The notes below the pieces were generated by a model. That model saw only the letters and a list, made by a program, of their open reading frames with translations, made no database searches and was not told the origin of the DNA. From NCBI RefSeq assembly GCF_001612665.1, contig NZ_BDAX01000002.1, positions 372,001 through 436,000 on the forward strand: a stretch of DNA of 64,000 nucleotides, in the 5' to 3' direction. The stretch's first letter is position 1, and each line of letters starts with the position of its first letter. The position numbers were made by a program, and so were the translations under genes. The DNA comes from Nocardia alba NBRC 108234. GTDB lineage: Bacteria; Actinomycetota; Actinomycetes; Mycobacteriales; Mycobacteriaceae. Shown here piece after piece: positions 53,160-61,607 of this stretch.

Positions 53160-54053
53160 ATGCCGCACGGTCCGCAATCGCCGGAGCACATCGTTACCGT
53201 CGGTGACGTCGACCTGTGTGTGAGCACCTTCGGGGATCGGCGGCAGCAGGCGGTGCTGCTGCCGAGCACCTCCAGGCTGTTCTGGGAAGACCGATTCTGC
53301 ACCCGGCTCGCCGACGCGAACCGATTCGTGCTGCGCTACGACATCCGCGACACCGGCCGGTCGACCGTCTCCGCGCCGGGCGCTCCCGGCTACCGCCTGC
53401 GTGATCTGGTCGCCGACCTCATCGGGCTACTGGATGTCGTCGAACTTCCGTGCGCCCACCTGGTCGGTTTCTCGGTGGCCGGCTGGATCTGCCAGCTCGC
53501 GGCCCTCGACCACCCCGCTCGGGTGTCGTCGTTGACCCTGATCAACACCCGGCCCACGGCCCCCGGACCGGCGGACCCGGATCTACCCGAACACGCGGAC
53601 CGGATCATGACCTTCTTCACTGAGCGACCCCACCCGGACTGGTCCGACCGGGCGGCGGTGATCGACTACGCCGTGGCACAGGCTCGGATACGCGCGGGCA
53701 CACACGGATTCGACGAACACCGGGCACGGCAGCAGGCGACCCACATGGTCGAGCGCACCACCGACATGGCCGCGAGCACGCTCAACCTGGCCTATGTCGA
53801 GGCCGGCGCACGCTGGCGGGAACGTCTGGGCGAGATCGCCGTGCCGACGCTCGTCGCGCACGGCACCGATGACCCGTTCTTTCCGTTCGGCAACGCAGTG
53901 GCCATGGCCCGCGAGATCCCCGGCGCCGAACTGCTCGCGCTGACCGGCATCGGCCACGAATTTCCGGACACCACCTGGGATCTCGTGCTCGCCGCCATGC
54001 CGCGGCCGCACCCGGATTCGGTGGCGCGCGGGTCGGCCGACGCGATGCCATGA
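53160..54053 (+). CDS. Alpha/beta hydrolase
   Basis: A 297-residue alpha/beta-fold hydrolase. The nucleophile elbow is LVGFSVAGWICQLAAL, with Ser in GFSVAG, near residue 105. The catalytic Asp is likely in AHGTDDPFFPFG and the His in TGIGHEFPD. YDIRDTGRST is the segment after the oxyanion strand. It resembles RdmC/aclacinomycin methylesterase-type proteins; the substrate is unknown. GCAGAGGAG lies just upstream of the ATG. It is 63 bases after phr on the same strand. Confidence 0.85.
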   Translation: MPHGPQSPEHIVTVGDVDLCVSTFGDRRQQAVLLPSTSRLFWEDRFCTRLADANRFVLRYDIRDTGRSTVSAPGAPGYRLRDLVADLIGLLDVVELPCAHLVGFSVAGWICQLAALDHPARVSSLTLINTRPTAPGPADPDLPEHADRIMTFFTERPHPDWSDRAAVIDYAVAQARIRAGTHGFDEHRARQQATHMVERTTDMAASTLNLAYVEAGARWRERLGEIAVPTLVAHGTDDPFFPFGNAVAMAREIPGAELLALTGIGHEFPDTTWDLVLAAMPRPHPDSVARGSADAMP

Positions 54054-54060
54054 CACCGAC

Positions 54061-54086
54061 GCCGTGGCCGAAAAAATTTCCACGGC
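54061..54086 (+). terminator. Weak terminator-like hairpin
   Basis: GCCGTGG (54061-54067) and CCACGGC (54080-54086) pair around a loop rich in A and T, eight bases after the hydrolase stop. Confidence 0.45.
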
Positions 54087-54094
54087 CATCACAG

Positions 54095-54121
54095 CAGTCC
54101 GAACAGCCGAGCCAACCGAAC
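54095..54121 (+). promoter_or_regulatory. Candidate SigK promoter of the fasciclin gene
   Basis: CAGTCC (54095-54100), 15 bases, then CCGAAC (54116-54121). This is a weaker match to the pattern at 54889-54915 (CCATCC, 15 bases, CCGAAA). It lies 62 bases before the fasciclin start. Confidence 0.45.
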
Positions 54122-54182
54122 TCCGTTACATCCAGCATCCATGCGGCACCTTCGCCGCCACGACGGAAGTGATGGAAATACC

Positions 54183-54836
54183 ATGCGATCCCTGCCGAAA
54201 ACTCTCGTAGCGGCCATGCTCCTCGGCTCGGCGCTCGGCCTGTCTGCCTGTTCCGACGACTCGAGCAGCACGTCGGCAACCTCGTCCGCGACGTCCGCGC
54301 CGATGACCTCGTCGCCGACGACCACCGGTGCGTCCGCCGCCGCCGACCTCGTCGGGCCCGGCTGCGCCGCGTACGCCGCCCAGGTACCCACCGGCCCCGG
54401 CTCGGTCAGTGGTATGGCCCAGGAGCCGGTCGCCGTCGCCGCGTCCAACAACCCGATGCTCACCACGCTGGTCTCGGCGGTCTCGGGCAAACTCAATCCC
54501 GACGTCAATCTCGTCGACACCCTCAACGGCGGCCAGTTCACCGTCTTCGCGCCCGTCGACGCGGCGTTCGCGAAGATCGATCCGGCCACGATCGAATCGC
54601 TGAAGACCGACTCGGCGACGCTCACCTCGATCCTCACCTACCACGTGGTGCCGGGCCAGATCCCGCCGCAGAGCATCGCGGGCACGCACAAGACGGTCCA
54701 GGGCGCCGACGTGACGGTCACCGGCTCGGGTGACACACTGAAGGTCGGCGACGCGAGCGTGATCTGCGGCGGCGTGAAAACCGCGAACGCCACCGTGTAC
54801 ATGATCGACAGCGTGCTCATGCCGCCAGCGGCGTGA
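54183..54836 (+). CDS. Fasciclin-domain lipoprotein (MPT83/MPT70-like)
   Basis: A 217-residue surface lipoprotein. The leader [19 protein letters not shown] ends in lipobox LSAC (Cys22). After a Ser/Thr linker, the fasciclin domain covers about residues 70-215: [51 protein letters not shown] and [13 protein letters not shown]. It matches mycobacterial MPT70/MPT83, which are the main SigK-controlled proteins. The sigK gene is immediately downstream. The ATG at 54183 follows GGAAATACC. Confidence 0.93.
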   Translation: MRSLPKTLVAAMLLGSALGLSACSDDSSSTSATSSATSAPMTSSPTTTGASAAADLVGPGCAAYAAQVPTGPGSVSGMAQEPVAVAASNNPMLTTLVSAVSGKLNPDVNLVDTLNGGQFTVFAPVDAAFAKIDPATIESLKTDSATLTSILTYHVVPGQIPPQSIAGTHKTVQGADVTVTGSGDTLKVGDASVICGGVKTANATVYMIDSVLMPPAA

Positions 54837-54888
54837 TGAGCGCGACGGCGCTTTTTCCGGCGTCGCCACAAAAAGTTCTCGGCGGCGC

Positions 54889-54915
54889 CCATCCGAACCC
54901 GAAGGCAGGCCGAAA
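54889..54915 (+). promoter_or_regulatory. Candidate SigK autoregulatory promoter
   Basis: CCATCC (54889-54894), a 15-base spacer, then CCGAAA followed by T (54910-54916). From memory, the mycobacterial SigK consensus is CCATCC and CCGAAT. It lies 34 bases before the ATG at 54950, supporting that start. Confidence 0.65.
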
Positions 54916-54949
54916 TCCCTCATATGCTGATGCAAGCAGGGACCACCCG

Positions 54950-55597
54950 ATGACGGCCCGGCGCGGCTTCGCACCGATCAACCTGCGATCGGTCACCGAC
55001 CCCGCTCCGGCCTGCCCGACGGTCGATCGCCGTGACCACGCCGCCCAAGCGCGGCTGGTCGACCTGCTCGACGATGTCGCGGCCGGTGATCGAACGGCGT
55101 TCGCCGAATTCTACCGTGCCACCAGCCCGCGGGTGTTCGGGCTCGCGCTGCGGGTGGTCCGCAACCACAGCGCCGCCGAGGACATCGCTCAGGAGGTGTT
55201 CCTTCAGGTCTGGTCGCTGGCCGGACAGTACGACGCGACCAAGGCCAGCCCGATCGGCTGGCTGATGATGCTGACCCATCGGCGCGCGGTCGACCGGGTC
55301 AGAGCCGAACAGTCGGCCACCCGTCGCGACATCGTGTTCGGCCACGCCCATCTCGGCCGCGACCACGACGTCGTGGCGGAAGAGGTGAACCAGCGGCTCG
55401 ACGAGCAGTCGGTCATGGACTGTTTGCAGACCATGACCGAGCTCCAACGCGAAGCGGTGGCGCTGGCGTACTACGGCGGCCGCACCTATGTGGAGGTCTC
55501 CGAGACCTTGGCGGTGCCGTTGCCGACGGTGAAGAGCCGCATCAAAGACGGCCTGAAAAGGCTGGAGAACTGTTTGACCGGAGGGAATACCCGATGA
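54950..55597 (+). CDS. sigK: ECF RNA polymerase sigma factor SigK
   Basis: A 215-residue ECF sigma factor. Region 2 is FAEFYRATSPRVFGLALRVV, then AAEDIAQEVFLQVWSLAGQY, with the WLMMLTHRRAVDRVR core; region 4 is LQREAVALAYYGGRTYVEVS, then VPLPTVKSRIKDGLKRL. Its neighbours (fasciclin lipoprotein before, RskA after) identify it as SigK. The open frame begins at 54833, but the promoter-like element at 54889 lies inside that extension and homology starts after it, so the ATG at 54950 is preferred. The stop overlaps rskA by ATGA. Confidence 0.92.
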   Translation: MTARRGFAPINLRSVTDPAPACPTVDRRDHAAQARLVDLLDDVAAGDRTAFAEFYRATSPRVFGLALRVVRNHSAAEDIAQEVFLQVWSLAGQYDATKASPIGWLMMLTHRRAVDRVRAEQSATRRDIVFGHAHLGRDHDVVAEEVNQRLDEQSVMDCLQTMTELQREAVALAYYGGRTYVEVSETLAVPLPTVKSRIKDGLKRLENCLTGGNTR

Positions 55598-56325
55598 GCG
55601 AGACCGATCGGCGGACCCCTTGGTCGTGGCTGGACGAGGCATACCCCTATGCCATCGACGCGGTGGATCCGCCACAGCGACAGGCCATCGAGGAGTGGCT
55701 CGGCGCCGCCGAGCCCGACCGCGTGGCCGAGTTCGAGGCCGCCGTCCGCCGCATCCAGGAGACGATGGCGGACCTGACCGTGTTCGACTCGGTCCCGCCA
55801 CCGGCACGACTCGAATCCGCTCTGATGCGAGCGCTGGACCGCTACGACACCCGAGCACATCCGCTCGGACGGCGCGGCGCGCCCGGCAGAGGGTGGCACC
55901 TGCGATGGCTGACCGTTGCCGCCGCGGCGATCGTGGCGGTCGGTGCCGGTGTCGGTATCGGCGTGGTGATCGAACGGGGAAACGACGCGACGGACACGGT
56001 CACCGCACAGCAGGTGCTCGATCAGCCCGACAGCCAGGAGTCCTCGGTGGCCGTCACCGGCGGCGGCGCGATGACGGTGTCGCAGTCGAAGTCGCTCGGC
56101 GCGGCAGCGGTGTCGTTCCAGGACATGCCCGCGCTACCCGGCGATCAGGCGTACCAGCTGTGGCTGATACGCGCGGGCACGCCGAAATCGGTGGCGGTGA
56201 TGGACGGTGCGGCCTCGGTCGTGACCACCGTCGATGTCGCCGACACCCTCGCGGTGACGGTCGAACCCGCCGGTGGTTCGCCCGGGCCGACCACCTCACC
56301 GATCGTCAGCATGACAGTCGGCTGA
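55594..56325 (+). CDS. rskA: Anti-sigma-K factor RskA
   Basis: A 243-residue membrane-bound anti-sigma factor. Residues 1-100 form the cytoplasmic anti-sigma region (YAIDAVDPPQRQAIEEWLGA), one transmembrane helix follows near 105-126 (WLTVAAAAIVAVGAGVGIGV), and the extracytoplasmic part has the RskA domain: SFQDMPALPGDQAYQLWLIR, TLAVTVEPAGGSPGPTTSPI. It sequesters SigK until regulated proteolysis. The ATGA overlap ensures coupled synthesis with SigK. Confidence 0.94.
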   Translation: MSETDRRTPWSWLDEAYPYAIDAVDPPQRQAIEEWLGAAEPDRVAEFEAAVRRIQETMADLTVFDSVPPPARLESALMRALDRYDTRAHPLGRRGAPGRGWHLRWLTVAAAAIVAVGAGVGIGVVIERGNDATDTVTAQQVLDQPDSQESSVAVTGGGAMTVSQSKSLGAAAVSFQDMPALPGDQAYQLWLIRAGTPKSVAVMDGAASVVTTVDVADTLAVTVEPAGGSPGPTTSPIVSMTVG

Positions 56326-56373
56326 CCCGCTGCGGCGGACCATGCCGACACTCGAAAACACAGGAGTGACAGC

Positions 56374-57915
56374 ATGGTCCGCCCTTTCAACTACACGCGT
56401 CGCCATCCGGGCCGACTCGCGGCGGCCGCCGCCGCCGCGGCCGCCGCCGCGCTGGTCCTCGGGGTCGGACACTTCGTTGCCGTGTTCATCGAACCGGCCG
56501 CCTCCCCCTTCTTCGTCCTCGGCGCCACCGTGGTCGATCACACGCCGAAGTGGTTGAAGGACAGCGCGATCCGCTGGTTCGGCACCAACGACAAAGTGGC
56601 GCTGGCCGTCACGATGGCCGCAGTCATGGCCGTGGCCGCCGCCATCATCGGACTGGTGGCCCGTCGCAGTCCAGCATGGGCGGCCGGTCTACTGGGTGCT
56701 CTCGGTCTCACCGTCGCAGGCTTGGCACTGACGCGCCCCAGCGCCACACCGCTGTTCGCCCTTCCCGCGGTGGTCGGATCAGCGGCGGGCATGGTGGCAC
56801 TGTGCGCGCTGTTCCTCGTGCCCGTCGACGAGGACCGGCAGGCAGGGCCGACGCGGCGAGGCTTCCTGCTGGCGCTGACCGCGGTGGCGGCGGGCGCCGT
56901 CGCCGCGGGCGCGGCGGGACGGATCATCGGCGCCCGTCTACGCGATATCACCGGCGACCGTGCGGCATTCGTGGTGCCCCGGGTCGCCGCGCCGGTGCCA
57001 CCGGTCACCCCCGAGATGGACCGTGTCGTTCCGGGTCTCACCCGATTCATCACTCCCGCAACGGATTTCTATCGCATCGACACCGCGCTCCAGCTGCCCT
57101 CGCTGACCCGCGCGCAGTGGCGGCTGCGCATCCACGGCATGGTGGAGCGCGAAATCCGTCTCGACTTCGACGACTTGAGCAACCGGCGTGCCGTGGAGTC
57201 GCTCATCACACTCACCTGTGTCTCGAACGAGGTCGGCGGCGATCTCGCCGGAACCGCGCTGTGGACCGGATACCGCCTGACCGAACTGCTGGCCGAGGCG
57301 GGCCCCTCCCCCGACGCCGACATGATCCTGTCGCGCAGTGTCGACGGATTCACCGCGAGCACCCCGGCGGCCGCTGTACTCGGCAACCCCGATGCCCTGC
57401 TCGCCGTCGCGATGAACGGAGAACCGCTGCCTGTCGCACACGGCTACCCGGCGCGGATGATCGTGCCCGGCCTCTACGGCTATGTCTCGGCCACCAAATG
57501 GGTTGTCGACCTGGAGCTCACCCGATTCGACCGCGCCCAGGCGTATTGGACCCAACGAGGCTGGGCCACGCAGGCACCCATCAAAACCGCGTCCCGGATC
57601 GATGTCCCGGCGGCGTTCGCCCACCTCGATGCCGGACCGGTCACCGTGGCGGGGGTGGCGTGGGCCCAGGGCCGTGGCATCGCCGCCGTGGAGATCCAGG
57701 TCGACGAGGGACCGTGGCAGCCGACCACTCTCGCCGCCGCCTACTCCCTCGATACCTGGCGCCAGTGGACCTGGACCTGGGATGCCACACCCGGCACGCA
57801 CGCCCTTCGCGTCCGCGCGGTCGACGCGACCGGATCGGTGCAGACCGACGCGAGAGCGACCCCGTTCCCCGATGGCGCGACGGGCAGGCACTCGCGCGTT
57901 GTCATGGTGCGGTGA
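56374..57915 (+). CDS. Membrane-anchored molybdopterin-dependent oxidoreductase (sulfite oxidase fold)
   Basis: A 513-residue protein. The N-terminal 200 residues include about five hydrophobic helices (HPGRLAAAAAAAAAAALVLG onward), a GFLLALTAVAAGAVAAGAAG segment, then the periplasmic sulfite-oxidase-type domain. SLITLTCVSNEVGGDLAGTA holds the molybdenum-ligating Cys282; the GYPARMIVPGLYGYVSATKW block binds the cofactor, and the last 100 residues form the Ig-like dimer domain. It could be part of a methionine-sulfoxide or sulfite redox system; in mycobacteria SigK responds to redox state, which fits. It follows rskA by 48 bases. Confidence 0.88.
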   Translation: MVRPFNYTRRHPGRLAAAAAAAAAAALVLGVGHFVAVFIEPAASPFFVLGATVVDHTPKWLKDSAIRWFGTNDKVALAVTMAAVMAVAAAIIGLVARRSPAWAAGLLGALGLTVAGLALTRPSATPLFALPAVVGSAAGMVALCALFLVPVDEDRQAGPTRRGFLLALTAVAAGAVAAGAAGRIIGARLRDITGDRAAFVVPRVAAPVPPVTPEMDRVVPGLTRFITPATDFYRIDTALQLPSLTRAQWRLRIHGMVEREIRLDFDDLSNRRAVESLITLTCVSNEVGGDLAGTALWTGYRLTELLAEAGPSPDADMILSRSVDGFTASTPAAAVLGNPDALLAVAMNGEPLPVAHGYPARMIVPGLYGYVSATKWVVDLELTRFDRAQAYWTQRGWATQAPIKTASRIDVPAAFAHLDAGPVTVAGVAWAQGRGIAAVEIQVDEGPWQPTTLAAAYSLDTWRQWTWTWDATPGTHALRVRAVDATGSVQTDARATPFPDGATGRHSRVVMVR

Positions 57916-57919
57916 ACCC

Positions 57920-58393
57920 TCAGGCCTGGCCGACGAGATAGCGAACCAGAGCATCGACGAGGCCGAGGGTGCCTTCTTCGCGCTGGGCACCGGTGTCGAA
58001 ACCGTCGAGGTGCGCGCCGAATTCGACCAGGGTGAGCTTGGTGCCGACAGTCGTGGTCTCGAACTCCCAGGTGGCCACCGAGGTGGAGATATGGGAGCCG
58101 TTGACCCACATGTCGTAGGTGTAGACGAGGCGTTCGTTGTCGATGATGTCGGTATAGGTCGCGACGAAACGGGAGGTCATCTTCTGATGGAAGGTGCCTT
58201 CGTTGATCTCGCGGCCGCCGACACGGAAGTCGATCGAGGATTCGCCCTGCTCCCAGCCCTCCTCGCCGCCGAACCACTCCGCCTTGACGGCGGGATCTGC
58301 GAAGGCCTGGAACACGACGGCGGGCGCAACGGGCACCTCGCGTTCGATGGTGAACTGAGCATGGTTGATGGAGCGGGTCACCGTGTCGGTCAT
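57920..58393 (-). CDS. SRPBCC/AHSA1-family protein
   Basis: A 157-residue START-like protein. FTIEREVPVAPAVVFQAFAD, PAVKAEWFGGEEGWEQGESS, FRVGGREINEGTF and VATWEFETTTVGTKLTLVEF are AHSA1 (activator of Hsp90 ATPase homologue) hallmarks. Such proteins bind a hydrophobic ligand and often travel with an ArsR repressor, as here. The start overlaps the ArsR stop by four bases, so translation is coupled. It is convergent with the oxidoreductase. Confidence 0.9.
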   Translation of the reverse strand: MTDTVTRSINHAQFTIEREVPVAPAVVFQAFADPAVKAEWFGGEEGWEQGESSIDFRVGGREINEGTFHQKMTSRFVATYTDIIDNERLVYTYDMWVNGSHISTSVATWEFETTTVGTKLTLVEFGAHLDGFDTGAQREEGTLGLVDALVRYLVGQA

Positions 58394-58755
58394 TGTTGTT
58401 CTCCCTCTGAGTTTCTCATTGATTCCACGAGTAGTGCCGTGAGCCGGTCCACCTGCCGTTGCACCGGCGGACGTTGACGGTGCAGCCAGTCGATCGCCGT
58501 CCCGAAGGCATCCGGCACCAATTGGTAGGTGCGCACACGGCCGATCTTCGCCGAGCTGACGAGCCGACCAGCTTCCAGCGCCTTCAAGTGCTGCACGATC
58601 GTCGGGAGCGCGACCTCGAACGGTGCGGCGAGATCCGACACCGATGCGGGCCCACGCGCCAGCCGTTCGACAATCGCGCGACGAGTCGGATCGGCCAATG
58701 CCCGAAAGACGCTGTCGAGTCCGCCGTCCGGTTCGTCGCTCGAATACTTAGGCAC
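58390..58755 (-). CDS. ArsR family transcriptional repressor
   Basis: A 121-residue winged-helix repressor. VFRALADPTRRAIVERLARG, then PASVSDLAAPFEVALPTIVQ and HLKALEAGRLVSSAKIGRVR, are the ArsR HTH and wing; there are no cysteines, so it is not a classic metal sensor. The start is a GTG at 58755, which sits inside the operator-like inverted repeat and has only a poor ribosome site; the transcript may be leaderless or the start may be elsewhere. It is in operon with the AHSA1 gene. Confidence 0.85.
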   Translation of the reverse strand: MPKYSSDEPDGGLDSVFRALADPTRRAIVERLARGPASVSDLAAPFEVALPTIVQHLKALEAGRLVSSAKIGRVRTYQLVPDAFGTAIDWLHRQRPPVQRQVDRLTALLVESMRNSEGEQQ

Positions 58756-58768
58756 ATACCTAAGTATT
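58743..58768. promoter_or_regulatory. ArsR operator overlapping the start codon
   Basis: AATACTTAGG (58743-58752) and CCTAAGTATT (58759-58768) form a perfect 10-bp inverted repeat with a six-base spacer. The arsR GTG start (58755-58753) lies in the spacer. Autorepression by blocking initiation, possibly of a leaderless transcript, is likely. Confidence 0.75.
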
Positions 58769-58863
58769 TACGACCGGGCGGATTCGCGCAACCCCCGCTT
58801 CGGTTGCGAACGCGTCGGCCACCGTGGGATGCTGCGGCACGATCGAAGAGAGCGAGGTGCACG

Positions 58864-59991
58864 ATGGTCGACAGCCCTCGCGTCATACCCGCTCCCCCCG
58901 GGACCCGGCGCGGTCTCGGAGCCCGGGTGGCGGATTCCCCGCTCCTGTCGCGCAGCAGACGCCGAGCAGTCGACGTTCGTCAACCCTCGGTGCCGACCGC
59001 GCGCGCCATCATCGACTGCGCCGCCTATGTCGACGGCAAGCGCCTGCCGGGCCGGTTCACGCCCGAGACCGCACTGACCGAAATCCGTGCGCGCGGTACG
59101 GGTTTCGTGTGGATCGGCCTGTTCGAACCGGACCTGCGCCAGATGGGCGAGATCGCCACGACGTTCGGGTTGCACGAACTCGCCGTCGAGGACGCCGTCA
59201 CCGGCAGGCAGCGCCCGAAGTTCGAACGCTACGACGACACCATGGTGACGGTGATGCGGACGGTCGCCTACGTCGAACACGATATGCACACCGTCAGCGA
59301 GATCGTGCAGACCGGCGAGATCATGGTTTTCCTCGGCCCCGATTTCGCCGTCGCGGTCCGCCACGGTGAACACAACGAACTCACCGCGGTCCGGCGTCGA
59401 CTCTAGGCCGACCCCGATCGGCTGGCGCTGGGCCCCGGTGTGGTGCTGCACGCGATCGCCGATCATGTCGTCGACACCTACATCGATGTCGCCCAGGCGA
59501 CCGAGTTCGACGTCGAGTCGATGGAGGAAGAGCTCTTCAGTCCGCGCAGCGATATTCCGATCGAGGCCATCTACCAGCTCAAACGCGAGATCGTCGAACT
59601 CCGCCGCGCGGTGCGCCCGCTCGCCGGCCCACTGCAGACCCTCACCGCGCCGCGCACTCCCCTGCCCAAGGAAGTACGCCGGTACCTGCGCGACGTCGCC
59701 GACCATCACAGCGGTGTCGCCGAACGCATCAACGACCTGGACGAAACCCTCACCACCCTCGTGGGCGCCGCGGTGGCCAAGATCGCGGTCCAGCAGAACA
59801 CCGACATGCGCAAGATCTCCGCCTACATCGCCATCCTGGCCGTTCCCACCATGATCGCCGGCATTTACGGCATGAACTTCGATCACATGCCCGAACTCCG
59901 GCAGACCTGGGGTTATCCGGCCACTTTGATCGTCATGGCCACCATCTGCGCTGCCCTGGTGGTCGCCTTCCGCCGTATCCGATGGTTGTGA
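58864..59991 (+). pseudogene. corA: corA-like magnesium/cobalt transporter, interrupted by an in-frame amber codon
   Basis: The intact reading would be 376 codons, normal for CorA. The N-terminal cytoplasmic part starts at ATG 58864 with GAGG upstream and includes GFVWIGLFEPDLRQMGEIAT and LHELAVEDAVTGRQRPKFER. At codon 181 (59404-59406) the frame meets TAG, where relatives usually have a Glu codon (a GAG-to-TAG change). The same frame continues after it: ADPDRLALGPGVVLHAIADH, a long helical region, and two helices with the channel motif YGMNF. All other regions look intact, so the break is recent, a sequencing error, or is read through. A GTG at 59440 could restart the second half. Confidence 0.85.
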
Positions 59992-60316
59992 ACGCCGCCA
60001 TCGGCCCGATTCTCGTCATCAGGACAGCGCACAGGGCCAGGGAGCCGATGATGCTCTTCCACAGGCGAATCACCGCCTGGTCGAGAATGATGCCGATGCG
60101 GTCGGCGCAGGTGGTGGCTTCGGCGATGGCCATGCGGTCGTTGACCAGAGCGGGATCGCTGAGGATCTCGTCCAAGCGGACGCCAGCGATCGCCTGCTCG
60201 CGGGTGAGCGCGAACTCGGGAAGCCAGGTGAGTCGCCATCGGCCGTCGTCGCCGAGAGTGGCACGTTCGGGAGTGCGGTCACTACCGATCGTTCGGTCCG
60301 TGCGGAAGATCGCCAT
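59933..60316 (-). CDS. Hypothetical protein with one possible membrane segment
   Basis: A 127-residue protein. AGGAGG before the ATG at 60316 and the ordered N-terminal part (MAIFRTDRTIGSDRTPERAT, then WRLTWLPEFALTREQAIAGV) make it a likely gene. A hydrophobic segment IIGSLALCAVLMTRIGPMAA near 88-107 may be membrane-associated. The last 20 residues are Arg/Gly/Pro-rich and overlap the 3' end of corA on the other strand by 59 bases. I do not recognise the family. Confidence 0.6.
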   Translation of the reverse strand: MAIFRTDRTIGSDRTPERATLGDDGRWRLTWLPEFALTREQAIAGVRLDEILSDPALVNDRMAIAEATTCADRIGIILDQAVIRLWKSIIGSLALCAVLMTRIGPMAAFTTIGYGGRRPPGQRRWWP

Positions 60317-60509
60317 CAGTGCCTCCTAGGGGGGCAGCTTCCACCTTCCACGGTCCCCGAAAAACCCTCCAGACAACAGCTGGCAAATAGACAATCGGTC
60401 GACTATCCTGCGGGCGATATTCCGACCTACCTGCGTAGACAGTCGGCGAAGGCCTCCGGTCGGCCGGTTATCGGCTGTGCCAGCGAATTCGCAGTGACAC
60501 AGCAGTCAT

Positions 60510-61607
60510 CTATTCGCCGTCGAAGGCGCTCAGAATCGCCTCGGCGGCGAGGGCGGGAGTGAGCGATCCCACACGAACGTCCGCTTCCACCCGCGCGCGA
60601 ACCTCTTTCACGTTCGGGTTGTCCGTGAGGCGACGCAGGATCTGGTCGTGCACCATGGTCCAGGTCCAGTCGACCTGCTGGCGGCGACGCTTCTCCGCGA
60701 ACTCGCCTGCCTCGGTGAGTACTCGCCGATGGTCGAGGACGGTGGCCCAGAACTTTTCGAGGCCGATACCTTCCAGGCCACTCATGGTGAGTACCGGCGG
60801 TTTCCACAGCGCGTCGTGCGGGTGGATCAGGCGCAGGGCGCCCGCCAGCTCGCGGGCCGCGCCCTTGGCTTCGATCTCGTGCTTGCCGTCGGCCTTGTTG
60901 ACCGCCACCAGCTCGGCGAGTTCCAGCACGCCTTTCTTGATGCCCTGCAACTGATCTCCGGTGCGAGCCAGTGTGAGAAAGCAGAACACGTCGACCATAT
61001 TCGCGACGGTCACCTCGGACTGACCGACGCCGACGGTCTCCACGAGGATCACGTCGTATCCGGCGGCTTCCAAGAGCACGATCGTCTCGCGGGTCGCCTT
61101 GGCCACGCCACCGAGCGTGCCCGCGGTCGGCGACGGCCGGATGAACGCGTCGGCTTCCAGCGACAGCCGCGCCATCCGCGTCTTGTCACCGAGGATCGAG
61201 CCACCGGTGCGGGTCGACGACGGGTCGACCGCGAGGACCGCGACCCGATGCCCCTTGCCGAGCAGGTACATGCCCAGCGCGTCGATGAACGTGGACTTGC
61301 CGACACCGGGAACCCCGGTGATACCCACCCGGTTCGAGACGACACCGCCCGGTTCCGCGGCTACCCGCAGCAGCAGCTGCTGCGCGAGTTCCCGATGATC
61401 GGAACGGGTGGATTCGACCAGTGTGATCGCGCGAGCCAGCGCCGACCGCTGCCCCGCCTGGATCTCCGCGGCGAGCGCGTCGACGTCGATCGTGCGGCGA
61501 ACGCCAACGGCGGTCCGGCCCTCGTTGCGTGGCGAACCGACGCCCGCGGTGGTCCCGAGCCGAGGGTGCGCGTCGGCACCCCCGGCCGGCTGTGCGGCGT
61601 CGCTCAT
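60510..61607 (-). CDS. meaB: Methylmalonyl-CoA mutase-associated GTPase MeaB
   Basis: A 365-residue G3E GTPase that protects and reloads adenosylcobalamin in methylmalonyl-CoA mutase. [20 protein letters not shown] is Walker [55 protein letters not shown] and the VAVNKADG guanine-specificity motif complete the family set. The start (ATG 61607) overlaps the mutase stop by four bases, so it is translated with the mutase. The first 30 residues are low-complexity and may not all be structured. Confidence 0.94.
   Translation of the reverse strand: MSDAAQPAGGADAHPRLGTTAGVGSPRNEGRTAVGVRRTIDVDALAAEIQAGQRSALARAITLVESTRSDHRELAQQLLLRVAAEPGGVVSNRVGITGVPGVGKSTFIDALGMYLLGKGHRVAVLAVDPSSTRTGGSILGDKTRMARLSLEADAFIRPSPTAGTLGGVAKATRETIVLLEAAGYDVILVETVGVGQSEVTVANMVDVFCFLTLARTGDQLQGIKKGVLELAELVAVNKADGKHEIEAKGAARELAGALRLIHPHDALWKPPVLTMSGLEGIGLEKFWATVLDHRRVLTEAGEFAEKRRRQQVDWTWTMVHDQILRRLTDNPNVKEVRARVEADVRVGSLTPALAAEAILSAFDGE

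Noticed and set aside
54833..54949. Upstream ATG for sigK
   Set aside because: It lies before the SigK-like promoter, and the extension has no homology.
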